Origin: Pseudodesulfovibrio thermohalotolerans
Lineage (GTDB): Bacteria > Desulfobacterota > Desulfovibrionia > Desulfovibrionales > Desulfovibrionaceae
Length of the DNA: 64,000 nucleotides
NCBI RefSeq assembly: GCF_021353295.2
Contig: NZ_CP120635.1
Coordinates: 1,729,501-1,793,500, forward strand
Reading direction: 5' to 3'
The translations under genes were made by a program, and so were the position numbers. Below are positions 16,569-25,069 of this stretch, piece by piece; positions within the stretch are counted from its first letter, which is position 1, and each line of letters starts with the position of its first letter. Under the pieces are notes generated by a model that was given only the letters and a program-made list of their open reading frames with translations, was not told where the DNA came from and searched no databases.

Positions 16569-17842
16569 GCAAGGGTCTCCACGAACGCCTCCACGCGCGT
16601 CTTGAGCTGTTCCACGTCTTCCATGGAGTAATCCGTTTCGATGGAAAGCATGGGAATCCCCGCGGCCTGCAACGCCTTGTCTACCTTGAGGGCTTCGTGG
16701 GTGTAGGGCTGGCAGAAGAGCAGGCTGTAATGGATGACGCCGTCCGCATTCAGCCTTTTGGCCAGGTCCTCGATGTTGTCCAGGCGCTCGTCGTTGGGGG
16801 TGAAGCAGGCACAGTCGATCTTCATGTATCGGTCGGCAATGGCGTCGATCATCGCTTCCAGGGTTTCGCCCGATTCGTCCACCAGATCCCGTGAATTGCG
16901 GGTGCCGATGCAGGATTCCTCTCCAACGATGACCGCGCCCGAGCTTTCCACCACGTAGGGAAGCTTCCAGTTGGGTACGGCCATGGGACAGCCGGAAAGC
17001 AGGAGCCTGGGCGTGTCGGCCGGAGCCACGCCGCCGCCCGCCGCAATGCGTTCCTCCAGCTCGTCGCACAGTTCGTTGATCTTTGCCGTGAATCGGACCG
17101 GGTCGTCGTAGAAGCTGATTTGATTTACCAGCAGGGCGTCGCGTCCGGAAATGGGGGCGGGGGAGGCCGCGCGCAGGGCCGTGAGCCGTTGCAGGGCGCG
17201 CCGTTTGCCGTTGGCGATCAGGATGCCTTCCTTGAGCTTCTCGGCGGTGATGGTGCACCCGGTCATTTCCTCGACAGCCTTCATGTAGCGGACGACCTCG
17301 GCTTTCCAGAGGTCGCGGGCCGCCGTCGATTTGGTCTGCGGCACTTCCATCACATAGGTTGGCGCGATCTCGTTGAACGCCTCGTAGGCCTTTTTCTTGC
17401 CGTCGCAGGTGGTCTCGCCGACGATCATGTCCGAGGATTCGATGTAGGGGCACAGTTTGGCCATTTTGAAGCCGATGAACGATTTGATGAGGGCGCAGGT
17501 GTTGCGCGGTACGAGCTGCTCGGCCAGATCGCTGCCCGCTTCGGCCCCGGCGCAAAGTCCCACGTGAATGGCGTCTGCGGCCAAGGTTATTTCTTCCGGT
17601 ACGAATACGCAGAAGGAGCCGATTACCTTGCGTCCCTCCGCCTTGGCGTCCTGAAGCTCGCGGATGCGCAGTCCATGTACCTCGGAGAGAACGAAATCAA
17701 GATACTCCGCCCCTGTCAACCTGTTCTCCTGGGACAGGAAAATGTCGCCGTAGAATTTGCCGAGTACTTCGAGGAGGCCGTCGTGGGCTTCCAGGTCCAT
17801 ATTCAGTTTTTCCCACATTGCGTGGTGGCCGGTATCTGACAT
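16565..17842 (-). CDS. Double-cubane cluster protein (2-hydroxyacyl-CoA dehydratase D-subunit family)
   Basis: 425 aa from the ATG at 17842, which has GGAG six bases upstream; a second ATG at 17854 is in frame. Twelve cysteines occur in family positions, including GSFCVFVPEE, NTCALIKS, KLCPYIESSD, TTCDGKKK, SGCPMAVPN, ESCIGTRN and FCQPYTHEA. This is the HgdB/FldC fold in single-subunit form. Known double-cubane proteins carry an [8Fe-9S] cluster and reduce small molecules in vitro. The physiological substrate is unknown. Transcription is divergent from the ModE-like gene. Confidence 0.85.
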   Translation of the reverse strand: MSDTGHHAMWEKLNMDLEAHDGLLEVLGKFYGDIFLSQENRLTGAEYLDFVLSEVHGLRIRELQDAKAEGRKVIGSFCVFVPEEITLAADAIHVGLCAGAEAGSDLAEQLVPRNTCALIKSFIGFKMAKLCPYIESSDMIVGETTCDGKKKAYEAFNEIAPTYVMEVPQTKSTAARDLWKAEVVRYMKAVEEMTGCTITAEKLKEGILIANGKRRALQRLTALRAASPAPISGRDALLVNQISFYDDPVRFTAKINELCDELEERIAAGGGVAPADTPRLLLSGCPMAVPNWKLPYVVESSGAVIVGEESCIGTRNSRDLVDESGETLEAMIDAIADRYMKIDCACFTPNDERLDNIEDLAKRLNADGVIHYSLLFCQPYTHEALKVDKALQAAGIPMLSIETDYSMEDVEQLKTRVEAFVETLA

Positions 17843-18367
17843 GACCGTCTCCATTGGCTGGATGTTGATTTTTGGGGTGACTAGCTATTGAGAAGGTAAA
17901 TTTATTACAGTGTAATTTTCTATCGATAGAAAGATAGTTGCGACAGAAAAACATACTGTACAAAGATTTGGCACCATTATTTTCAATAAACAACAGAATT
18001 ATGGTTTCTTTCTAACTGGATGAATTAGCTGGGAAATTGTTTTCGCAGTGGTATTCTTGAGATGTTTTTGAATTTTATCTGAAAAATTAAATTTGTTATT
18101 TTGGGTGGTTATCTGGTAGACGGTGTCAAATCTTTGTGCAGTCGCATTTTTGTTGTGAGGGGAACGTGAGTCTCTTAGGTTGAGTTATGTCTTGTCGAGC
18201 ATAATAGCGAGTAGGGAGATTCTTGAAAATTGGTTGTTTTCAAGGCCCGCTTCCGACATGCCCCGCCTTGGCGCTTCGCGTCAAAGCCGGGGAATGGACC
18301 GGCGCAATCCGATGCGGTTCATGTCGCCGGACACCGATCGCCTCAACGCTCGCAGGGGGGGGAGTCC
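17843..18367. other. AT-rich gene-free region between divergent operons
   Basis: 525 bases with base composition clearly lower in GC than the surroundings over about 17880-18230. It holds the palindromes ATTACAGTGTAAT (17904-17916) and TTCTATCGATAGAA (17918-17931). It also holds a 21-bp inverted repeat, an 8-bp repeat CTTGAAAA/TTTTCAAG (18222-18244) and a hairpin CCCCG...TTCG...CGGGG (18261-18292). No open frame here has coding character. It is the likely control region for both the double-cubane operon and the ModE-like gene. Confidence 0.7.
17955..18142. repeat. 21-bp inverted repeat spaced by 146 bases
   Basis: ACTGTACAAAGATTTGGCACC at 17955-17975 faces GGTGTCAAATCTTTGTGCAGT at 18122-18142; 19 of 21 positions pair. 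The enclosed DNA is AT-rich and non-coding. This could be a small MITE or the remains of an insertion, or a pair of operator sites. I see no convincing target-site duplication. Confidence 0.75.
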
Positions 18368-18757
18368 ATGCTTGATGCCGGAACGATAAAAAACAACGAT
18401 GGAAAGAGCAATCCCATCATGCGGATGCATTTGTGGTTCGAGACCGAGGACGGAGTCCTCTTTGGCCTGGGCCGCCTGCAATTGCTTAAATGCGTGGAGG
18501 AGCGGGGTTCTCTCAAGGCGGCCGCCGAAGCTTTGGGCATGTCCTATCGCGGGGCCTGGGGCAAGATCAAGACCACCGAGGAATTGATAGGCCAAAAACT
18601 TATCGAACGGGCCTCCAACCGACGGGCCGGATACCACCTGACAACCTACGGAAGATCCATCGCCAAGTGCTATGACAAGTGGTTTCGGGAGGTCGAAGCC
18701 TTCGCACTCTCCAAAAGCCATGAATTATTGCCTTTTTCCCTTGATCAGTACAAATGA
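18368..18757 (+). CDS. ModE-type winged-helix regulator (DNA-binding domain only)
   Basis: 129 aa from ATG 18368, preceded by GGGGGGAG. The LysR/ModE winged helix is clear: LGRLQLLKCVEERGSLKAAA, MSYRGAWGKIKTTEEL and IGQKLIERASNRRAGYHLT. The C-terminal molybdate-binding (TOBE) domains of classic ModE are absent. ModE-type factors respond to molybdate or tungstate. The next gene encodes a molybdo/tungsto-enzyme, so a role in controlling fdh is likely but is inference from context. Confidence 0.8.
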   Translation: MLDAGTIKNNDGKSNPIMRMHLWFETEDGVLFGLGRLQLLKCVEERGSLKAAAEALGMSYRGAWGKIKTTEELIGQKLIERASNRRAGYHLTTYGRSIAKCYDKWFREVEAFALSKSHELLPFSLDQYK

Positions 18758-18796
18758 GCGGAATCTTGTATCTTTCAATGTGCTAAATATAACATA

Positions 18797-18824
18797 TTGA
18801 ATTAATTGGACTTTATGCTATTGT
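18797..18824 (+). promoter_or_regulatory. Possible promoter of fdhA
   Basis: TTGAAT (18797-18802), 16 bases, then TATTGT (18819-18824) with an extended TG just upstream. The AT-rich stretch CTAAATATAACATATTGAA (18783-18801) overlaps the -35 and could hold an operator for the ModE-like protein. Weak matches; position supports it. Confidence 0.35.
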
Positions 18825-18908
18825 GACGGTACCTGGGCATTTCGCGCGGGGAAGCAACTGCCGGGCAGGTCTACGGATTCCGGCATAGATCTAAGGAGGC
18901 CATTAGGT

Positions 18909-21900
18909 ATGAAACTCGACCGCCGAAGCTTCATGAAGCTCGCAGGCTCCGGAGCGGCGTGTCTCACCCTCGGGCAGCTCGGTGTCAGCCTGACGCCGAT
19001 CAAGGCCTACGCAGCGGAGATCAAGATATCCGGTGCTAAAGAGGTTGTGACGGTCTGTCCGTTCTGTTCGGTGAGCTGTCACGTCATCGGGTACGTCAAG
19101 GACGGAAAGCTCGTTAACGCCGAGGGCGACCCTGACTACCCCATCAACGAAGGAGCACTGTGCGCCAAGGGCGCGGCCATGTTCAGCATGACCACGAGCC
19201 ACCATCGGTTGCAGAAGCCTCTGTACCGCGCTCCGTTCAGCGACAAGTGGGAAGAAAAGAGCTGGGACTGGATGCTGGACCGCATCGCGCGCCGCATCAA
19301 GGACACCCGCGACAAGGATCTCATTCTCAAAAACGGCAAGGGCGAAACGGTTAATCGCCTGGAATCCATGTTCCTGCTGGGCACCTCCCATGCGGGCAAC
19401 GAGGAATGTGCCATCGCGCATCAAGCCATGCGCGGCCTGGGTGTCGTCCATATGGACCACCAGGCACGTATCTGACACAGCGCCACAGTTGCGGCTCTGG
19501 GAGAGTCGTTCGGACGCGGTGCGATGACCAACCACTGGATCGACATCAAGAATGCCGATTCAATCCTCATAATGGGCAGTAATGCTGCCGAACATCATCC
19601 GATTTCGTTCAAGTGGGTGTTGCAGGCCAAGGACAAGGGCGCCACTGTCATGCATGTGGACCCGAAGTTCTCCCGCACTTCCGCGCGGTCGGATTTCCAT
19701 GTCCCCCTCAGGTCCGGCACGGATATCGCCTTCCTGGGCGGCATGATCAAGTACATCGTCGACAATGAGAAGTACTTCAAGGAGTACGTGGCGAATTACA
19801 CCAACGCCGCTCTGGTCGTGGGCAAGGACTACGGGTTCAAGGACGGCCTCTTCACCGGCTATGACGAGAAGACCCGATCCTATGACAAGAGCAAGTGGGG
19901 CTTTGCGACTGACAAGAACGGCGTTCCCGTTCGCGACACCAGCATGAAGAATCCCCGTTGCGTGTTCCAGCTTCTCAAACAACATTATTCCCGCTACGAC
20001 CTGGATACCGTCTCCGCCACCACCGGCGTGTCCAAGGAAAATCTGCTCAAGGTGTACGAGGCCTTTGCGGCCACCGGCAAGCCCGACAAGGCCGGAACCG
20101 TTATGTACGCTCTGGGTTGGACGCAGCACACTGTCGGCGTGCAGAACATTCGTTCCGCAGCCATCATCCAGTTGCTGCTCGGCAATATCGGCGTCGCGGG
20201 CGGCGGCATCAACGCCTTGCGCGGCGAACCGAACGTCCAGGGTTCCACCGACCACACCCTGCTGTACCACATCATCCCGGGTTACATGGCCATGCCGCAC
20301 AGCGGTTGGCAGACCTACGATCAATACATCAAGGGCAACACCCCGGTGAGCAATGATCCCATGTCCGCCAACTGGTGGCAGCACAAGCCCAAGTACTTCG
20401 CCAGCCTGCTCAAGGCCTGGTACGGCGATCACGCCAGCAAGGAAAACGGCTTCTGTTACGAACTGCTTCCGAAGATCGAAAAGGGCGAGGACTATTCCTA
20501 CATGTTCCTCTTCGACCGGATGTACCAGGGCAAGATTCGGGGCGGCATCATTATCGGCCTGAACCCCATGAACTCCGTGCCCAACACCAACAAGGTCCGC
20601 AAGGCCCTGGACAACCTGGAATGGCTGGTTACTTCGGAGCTTCATCACTCCGAGACCACTGACAACTGGCACCGTCCGGGCGTGGACCCCAAGACGGTCA
20701 AAACGGAAGTATTCCTCCTGCCTTCGGCCCACCGGCTGGAGAAGGAAGGTTCGGTGACCAACTCCGGCCGCTGGATGCTCTGGCACTACCAGGCCGTCAA
20801 ACCCGCCTTTGAAGCGCGTCCCTTCGGCGACATGTTCTGCGGATTCATGTCCCGGTTACAGGCCCTGTATGCGAAGGAGGGCGGCAAGCTGCCCGAGTCC
20901 GTGACTTGGCTTGATTACCCCAAGACCTACGATCCGGACGACCTGTGCGCCCGCATCAACGGCCGTTTCACCCAGGACGCCAAGGTCGGCAACAAGCAGT
21001 ACAAGAAGGGCCAGCAGGTGCCTTCCTTCACCGCGCTCAAGGATGACGGCTCGACCATGAGTCTGAACTGGTTGTACGCGGGCAGCTACACCGAGGAGGA
21101 CGGCAACAAGGCCAAGCGCCGCAGCACCAAGCAGACCCAGATGCAGGCGAAGATCGGCCTGTTCCCCAACTGGGCCTGGTGTTGGCCGGTCAACCGCCGC
21201 ATCCTGTACAACCGTGCCTCCGTCGACCTGAACGGCAAGCCGTACAACCCGGCCAAGGCCGTCATCGAGTGGAAGGACGGCAAGTGGATCGGCGACATCC
21301 CCGATGGCGGATGGCCGCCCGTTTCCTCCGGCAAGGGCCGCTACCCGTTCATCATGTCCAAGCACGGTTTCGGCCAGATCTACGGCCCCGGCCGTCAGGA
21401 CGGTCCGTTCTCCGAGCACTACGAGCCGGTCGAGACCCCGGTGGATTCGAACAAGTTCTCCAAGCAGTTGAACAGCCCGGTGTACAAGTTCGTCTCCTCC
21501 AACATGGACAAGCTGGCCAAGCCCGCCGATCCCAACTATCCGATCGTGCTGACCACCTACAGCCTGACCGAGCACTGGTGCGGCGGCGGCGAGACCCGGA
21601 ACATCCCGAACCTGCTTGAGGCCGAGCCCCAGCAGTACGTCGAGATGAGCCCGGAGCTGGCGCAGGAAAAGGGCATCAAGAACGGCGACGGCGTAATCAT
21701 CGAATCCGTCCGCGGAAAGGTCGAGGCCATCGCGATGGTCACGATCCGCATGAGGCCGCTCAAGGTCCATGGACGCATCATCCATGAAATCGGTATGCCG
21801 TTCTGCTTTGGCTGGACGACTCCGGGCAGTGGTGACGCCACCAACAGGCTGACGCCTTCGGTGGGTGATCCGAACACCACCATTCCCGAGTACAAAGCCT

Positions 21901-21950
21901 GCTGCGTGAACATTCGCAAGGCCGACAAGCTCACAGAGCTGGCAACTTAA
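18909..21950 (+). CDS. fdhA: Formate dehydrogenase catalytic subunit, selenocysteine-containing, Tat-exported
   Basis: 1013 residues if the in-frame TGA at 19473-19475 is read as selenocysteine (position 189, in HQARI-U-HSATVAALG, the known active-site context). A twin-arginine signal, DRRSFMK at residues 4-10, is followed by a hydrophobic stretch. [4Fe-4S] ligands are C50, C53, C57 and C85. The rest is the molybdopterin-dinucleotide fold. It oxidises formate to CO2 in the periplasm with Mo or W bound by two pterins and Sec. AAGGAGG precedes the ATG. fdhB, fdhE and fdhD follow. Confidence 0.95.
19473..19501 (+). promoter_or_regulatory. Selenocysteine TGA codon and SECIS hairpin
   Basis: The TGA is followed directly by CAC and eight bases later by a hairpin: CC-a-CAG (19483-19488), loop TTGCGGCT, CTG-GG (19497-19501), with one bulged A. 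Position and shape fit the bacterial SECIS that binds SelB just after the UGA. SelB, SelA and selC are not in the window. Confidence 0.7.
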
Positions 21951-21961
21951 GGAGATGCGAC

Positions 21962-22696
21962 ATGCCTAAGTCATTCTTGATAGACACTTCCCGCTGCACC
22001 GCGTGCCGCGGCTGTCAGATAGCCTGCAAGGAGTGGCATGAACTGCCCGCCAACAAGACGACCCAGTATCATTGGGGCAGTCATCAGAACCCGCAGGACC
22101 TGAATCCCAACAACTACAAACTTGTTCGCTTCAGCGAACACCTCGAAGACGGCGTGGTCCGTTGGAACTTCTTCCCGGATCAGTGCCGCCACTGCGAAGT
22201 CCCTCCGTGCAAGGAACTGGGCGACGTGTACATCGAGGAGGCCATCGTCAAGGACGAGAAGACCGGCGCGGTCCTTTTCACCGAAAAGACCAAGGGCTTC
22301 TCCAAGGAACAGGCCGAAGAGGTCCGCGAGGCGTGCCCGTACAACATCCCCCGGCGCAACGAGACGACCGGGATGCTGTCCAAGTGCACCATGTGCAACG
22401 ACCGCGTCCATGCGGGGATGCTCCCTGCGTGCGTCAAGGTCTGTCCCACCGGGACCATGAACTTCGGCGAACGTGAGGAGATGCTCGCTCTCGGCAAGCA
22501 GCGCCTCGCCGCCCTGAAGAAGAAATGGCCCAAGGCCATGCTGGCCGACCCCGAAGACGTCAACGTCATCTACCTGCTCACCGACGAGCCCGCGAACTAT
22601 CATGACTTCGCGGTTGCCGAGGCCAATGTCGGCCCCATGTCGAAGAAGCAGTTCCTTGCCACGCTGGCAAGACCCTTCAAGGCCATGAAGGCTTAA
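21962..22696 (+). CDS. fdhB: Formate dehydrogenase iron-sulfur subunit
   Basis: 244 aa. Ferredoxin-type cysteine groups are CTACRGCQIACKEW (residues about 12-25), QCRHCEVPPCKELGD, EACPYNIPRRN and CTMCNDRVHAGMLPAC with VKVCPTGT, enough for three or four [4Fe-4S] clusters. It passes electrons from FdhA to periplasmic cytochrome c3. It has no signal peptide, so it is probably carried out with FdhA by Tat. No membrane anchor segment is visible, which fits the soluble FdhAB type. It lies 11 bases after fdhA. Confidence 0.95.
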   Translation: MPKSFLIDTSRCTACRGCQIACKEWHELPANKTTQYHWGSHQNPQDLNPNNYKLVRFSEHLEDGVVRWNFFPDQCRHCEVPPCKELGDVYIEEAIVKDEKTGAVLFTEKTKGFSKEQAEEVREACPYNIPRRNETTGMLSKCTMCNDRVHAGMLPACVKVCPTGTMNFGEREEMLALGKQRLAALKKKWPKAMLADPEDVNVIYLLTDEPANYHDFAVAEANVGPMSKKQFLATLARPFKAMKA

Positions 22697-22706
22697 CCTG
22701 AAACAA

Positions 22707-22750
22707 CCTCTCCGCAGAGGCCGGGACGTCCGCCTATGGACGTCCCGGCC
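22707..22750 (+). repeat. Perfect 13-bp hairpin between fdhB and fdhE
   Basis: GGCCGGGACGTCC (22719-22731), loop GCCTAT, GGACGTCCCGGCC (22738-22750). A smaller CCTC/GAGG stem overlaps its left side. There is no T tract, so it is more likely an mRNA-stabilising or processing hairpin than a terminator. It separates the abundant FdhAB message from the maturation genes. Confidence 0.7.
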
Positions 22751-22778
22751 CGAAGCGGGGCGGAGTATGGAGCGCTCC

Positions 22779-23693
22779 ATGAAAACGGTTTCCGACCAGA
22801 AGGCTGTGGCGACGACTCTCGATGCCATCAAGAAACGCGTGCCCGCGTATATCGAGCTGGCCGATACATTCGGTCCGCTTTTTGTGGAAAAGGCCCGGTT
22901 GCGCGAGGAATTCGCCTCCACGGGGCAGGTCGTGCCCGTGATCGATACGGCACGCGCCAATCAGGGCGTGCCCATTCTGGTCGACGCTGATTTCTCCCCC
23001 TGGGCTGAAAGCTTGAAGAAGTCGGCGGCGGCTCTGTTGCCCCTGCTTTTCGACGTGTTCAAGCCGGATGAGAAGGCGTGGAGCAATCTCGAAGCCTTCA
23101 TGGGTGATCCCGACAAGATTGCAGGGCTTGCCCAGGCTCGGATCGAAGGTAATTGGAAACACTTTGAGAATACCTCCGTACAGCTCGACATAACACCGTA
23201 TACCACGCTGCTGTATATTTCAGAGACCGTTTTCTCGCCTGTTTTGTGTGCGTTGACCGATGCCTTGGGCGAGCCCCTTTCCAAACTCTCCTGGGACGAA
23301 GGTTATTGTCCCGTCTGCGGCTCCGCGCCCTCCATTTCCCAACTTTCCCCCAAGGAAGTCACCGAACTGGATCAATTGGTCGGCGGCGGGGGCAAGAAGT
23401 TCCTGCATTGTTCGCTGTGCGGCCACGACTGGCGCTACAAGCGCAACGCCTGCCCGTCCTGCGGCAATGACGAGAACGAGTCGCGTGAAGTGTTTTATAT
23501 GGACGACGTGAAGTACGAGCGCATCGAGGCGTGTCATAAGTGCGGCAAGTACTGTCTGAATATCGATATGCGCGAGTGCGATCCCAAGCCGGATCTGGAC
23601 GCTGTTCAGATCGGGCTCATTCATCTGGACATCTTTGCCCGTGAGCATGATCTGAGCCCCATTACCTCGACCCTGTGGAACAGTCTGGAGTAG
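22779..23693 (+). CDS. fdhE: Formate dehydrogenase accessory protein FdhE
   Basis: 304 aa from ATG 22779, with GGAG six bases upstream; the ATG at 22767 has its RBS too close. The protein has four cysteine pairs in the C-terminal half: YCPVCGSAP, HCSLCGHDWR, ACPSCGN and ACHKCGKYC. These form the rubredoxin-like metal sites of the family. FdhE helps assemble the exported formate dehydrogenase in the cytoplasm before Tat transport. It ends five bases before fdhD. Confidence 0.93.
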   Translation: MKTVSDQKAVATTLDAIKKRVPAYIELADTFGPLFVEKARLREEFASTGQVVPVIDTARANQGVPILVDADFSPWAESLKKSAAALLPLLFDVFKPDEKAWSNLEAFMGDPDKIAGLAQARIEGNWKHFENTSVQLDITPYTTLLYISETVFSPVLCALTDALGEPLSKLSWDEGYCPVCGSAPSISQLSPKEVTELDQLVGGGGKKFLHCSLCGHDWRYKRNACPSCGNDENESREVFYMDDVKYERIEACHKCGKYCLNIDMRECDPKPDLDAVQIGLIHLDIFAREHDLSPITSTLWNSLE

Positions 23694-23697
23694 GTGC

Positions 23698-24489
23698 ATG
23701 ACCGCGTCCACCTCGCACCTCAGGGCCGTGAGCGGCCCGGCCGAAACCGAGCGGCCCGTCCGCGAGACCGGCAATCGGCCCATACAGTTGGCCTGCCCGG
23801 TGACCATCCAGCGGTATGCCGACGGTGAGCTGGCCTTCAAAAAGGACAGCATCGCCGAGGAAGCGGACATCCGGCTGACCGTCAACGGACAGCAGGAGGC
23901 CGTTCTGGCCCGGACGCCCGGGGACGACATGAACCTTGTGGCGGGCTATCTGTTCTCCCGGGCCATGGTCATGTGCCCGGAGGATATTCTGAGCATCGCC
24001 TTCTCTTACCACGGGACGGCGCGGGTGGATGTGGTCCTCAATACGCCGAGCGTCGTGCGGCGTATCTATCCGTCGCCCAGGCCCGTGCATATCGCGCCCG
24101 AACTGCTCTTTAGGCTGAAGGAGGTCTTCGAACGGCGGCAGAGCCTGTTCAAGAACACCGGGTCCACCCATGCTGCGGCCCTGTTCTCCAAAGATGGGGA
24201 GTTGATTTCCTACGGAGAGGACGTCGGGCGTCACAACGCTTTCGACAAGGCCGTGGGGCGGTCCCTGAACGAAGGGACCCTGGAGACCGTGACCATTGCC
24301 ATGCTCTCGTCCAGGTTGGCCCTGGAGCTGGCCATGAAGGCAACCACGGCCAACATCCCTGTATTGTGCGGGTTCTCCGCCGCCACCAGTTCGGCCATTA
24401 CCTTTGCCGAGCGCAACAACCTGAGCCTGGTGGGGCGCATCAAGGGGAATTCGTTCAACGTCTACGCCAACGGGTGGCGTTTTTGCTGA
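23698..24489 (+). CDS. fdhD: Formate dehydrogenase sulfurtransferase-family protein FdhD lacking the CxxC motif
   Basis: 263 aa. Family features are LFKNTGSTHAAALF, YGEDVGRHNAFDKAVG, MLSSRLALELAMKA and AATSSAI, with FNVYA at the end. FdhD normally passes sulfur from IscS to the Mo-pterin through a CGxCG loop; here the loop region between VVLNTPSVVRR and APELLF is short and has no cysteine. The only cysteines are single and scattered (in ACPVT, MCPED, LCGFS and the last residue). The gene is next to fdhE, so a role in FDH maturation is still likely. Confidence 0.88.
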   Translation: MTASTSHLRAVSGPAETERPVRETGNRPIQLACPVTIQRYADGELAFKKDSIAEEADIRLTVNGQQEAVLARTPGDDMNLVAGYLFSRAMVMCPEDILSIAFSYHGTARVDVVLNTPSVVRRIYPSPRPVHIAPELLFRLKEVFERRQSLFKNTGSTHAAALFSKDGELISYGEDVGRHNAFDKAVGRSLNEGTLETVTIAMLSSRLALELAMKATTANIPVLCGFSAATSSAITFAERNNLSLVGRIKGNSFNVYANGWRFC

Positions 24490-24492
24490 CGG

Positions 24493-25059
24493 TTACTTCT
24501 CGCCGAGGATTTGCCGTTTGAAGGATGCCCCGGGGCCGGGCTTCGGGCCGATCCAGGTGGACAGGATGGCGTCGGCGAAGTCCTTGCCCGGGATGGTCCC
24601 TGTGACCTGTCCCGCAACCATGACGTCTGTGCCGACGGCGTTGGTGTAGATGAAGCGCATCTCCTGGCCTTCCTTCATGTCGGTCATCATGCCGGCCAGT
24701 TCATCGAATTTCTTCCTGAGTTCCGGGGCGGCGTTTTCGACGTTGGCCTCAAGACCTTCGATCCAGGCTTCGTTTATGGCCTGGGCGTCTACATCGCGCA
24801 GGAATCGCATAACCATTACTCTTGACTCATCGTTGTTGAGAATGGCCTCGGGGGCGTTCGATTTCTCGGGCAGGTACAGCCCGGCGACATAGACGTCGAC
24901 AAAGAATTTCTCGCGCAGGGCGATGCCGTTGAGGACAAGTTCCCGCGCATTTGCGTTCTCGGTGTCGGGCAGGGTCACTCCGGCCAATTCGGCCGCAAAG
25001 GACGGGCTCAGGCAAAGCAGGACCGCGACCAGGACGGCGGCGGAAACAAGATGTCTCAT
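24493..25059 (-). CDS. Chalcone isomerase-like secreted protein
   Basis: 188 aa with a signal peptide (LVSAAVLVAVLLCLSPSFAA). The mature part has GIALREKFFVDVYVAGLYLP, FLRDVDAQAINEAWIEGL and IPGKDFADAILSTWIGPKP, which fit the chalcone-isomerase-like family. Bacterial members are periplasmic and of unknown function; true chalcone isomerase activity is not expected. It is convergent with fdhD, three bases apart. Confidence 0.85.
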   Translation of the reverse strand: MRHLVSAAVLVAVLLCLSPSFAAELAGVTLPDTENANARELVLNGIALREKFFVDVYVAGLYLPEKSNAPEAILNNDESRVMVMRFLRDVDAQAINEAWIEGLEANVENAAPELRKKFDELAGMMTDMKEGQEMRFIYTNAVGTDVMVAGQVTGTIPGKDFADAILSTWIGPKPGPGASFKRQILGEK

Positions 25060-25069
25060 GGGCGTCTCC

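Noticed and set aside
17697..17993. 98-codon minus-strand frame reaching into the AT-rich gap
   Set aside because: It overlaps the start of the double-cubane gene in another frame and the gap part has no coding character.
18909..19475. fdhA read as a truncated pseudogene ending at TGA 19473
   Set aside because: The TGA is in the known selenocysteine context with a hairpin after it, and the frame continues uninterrupted to 21950 with all expected motifs.
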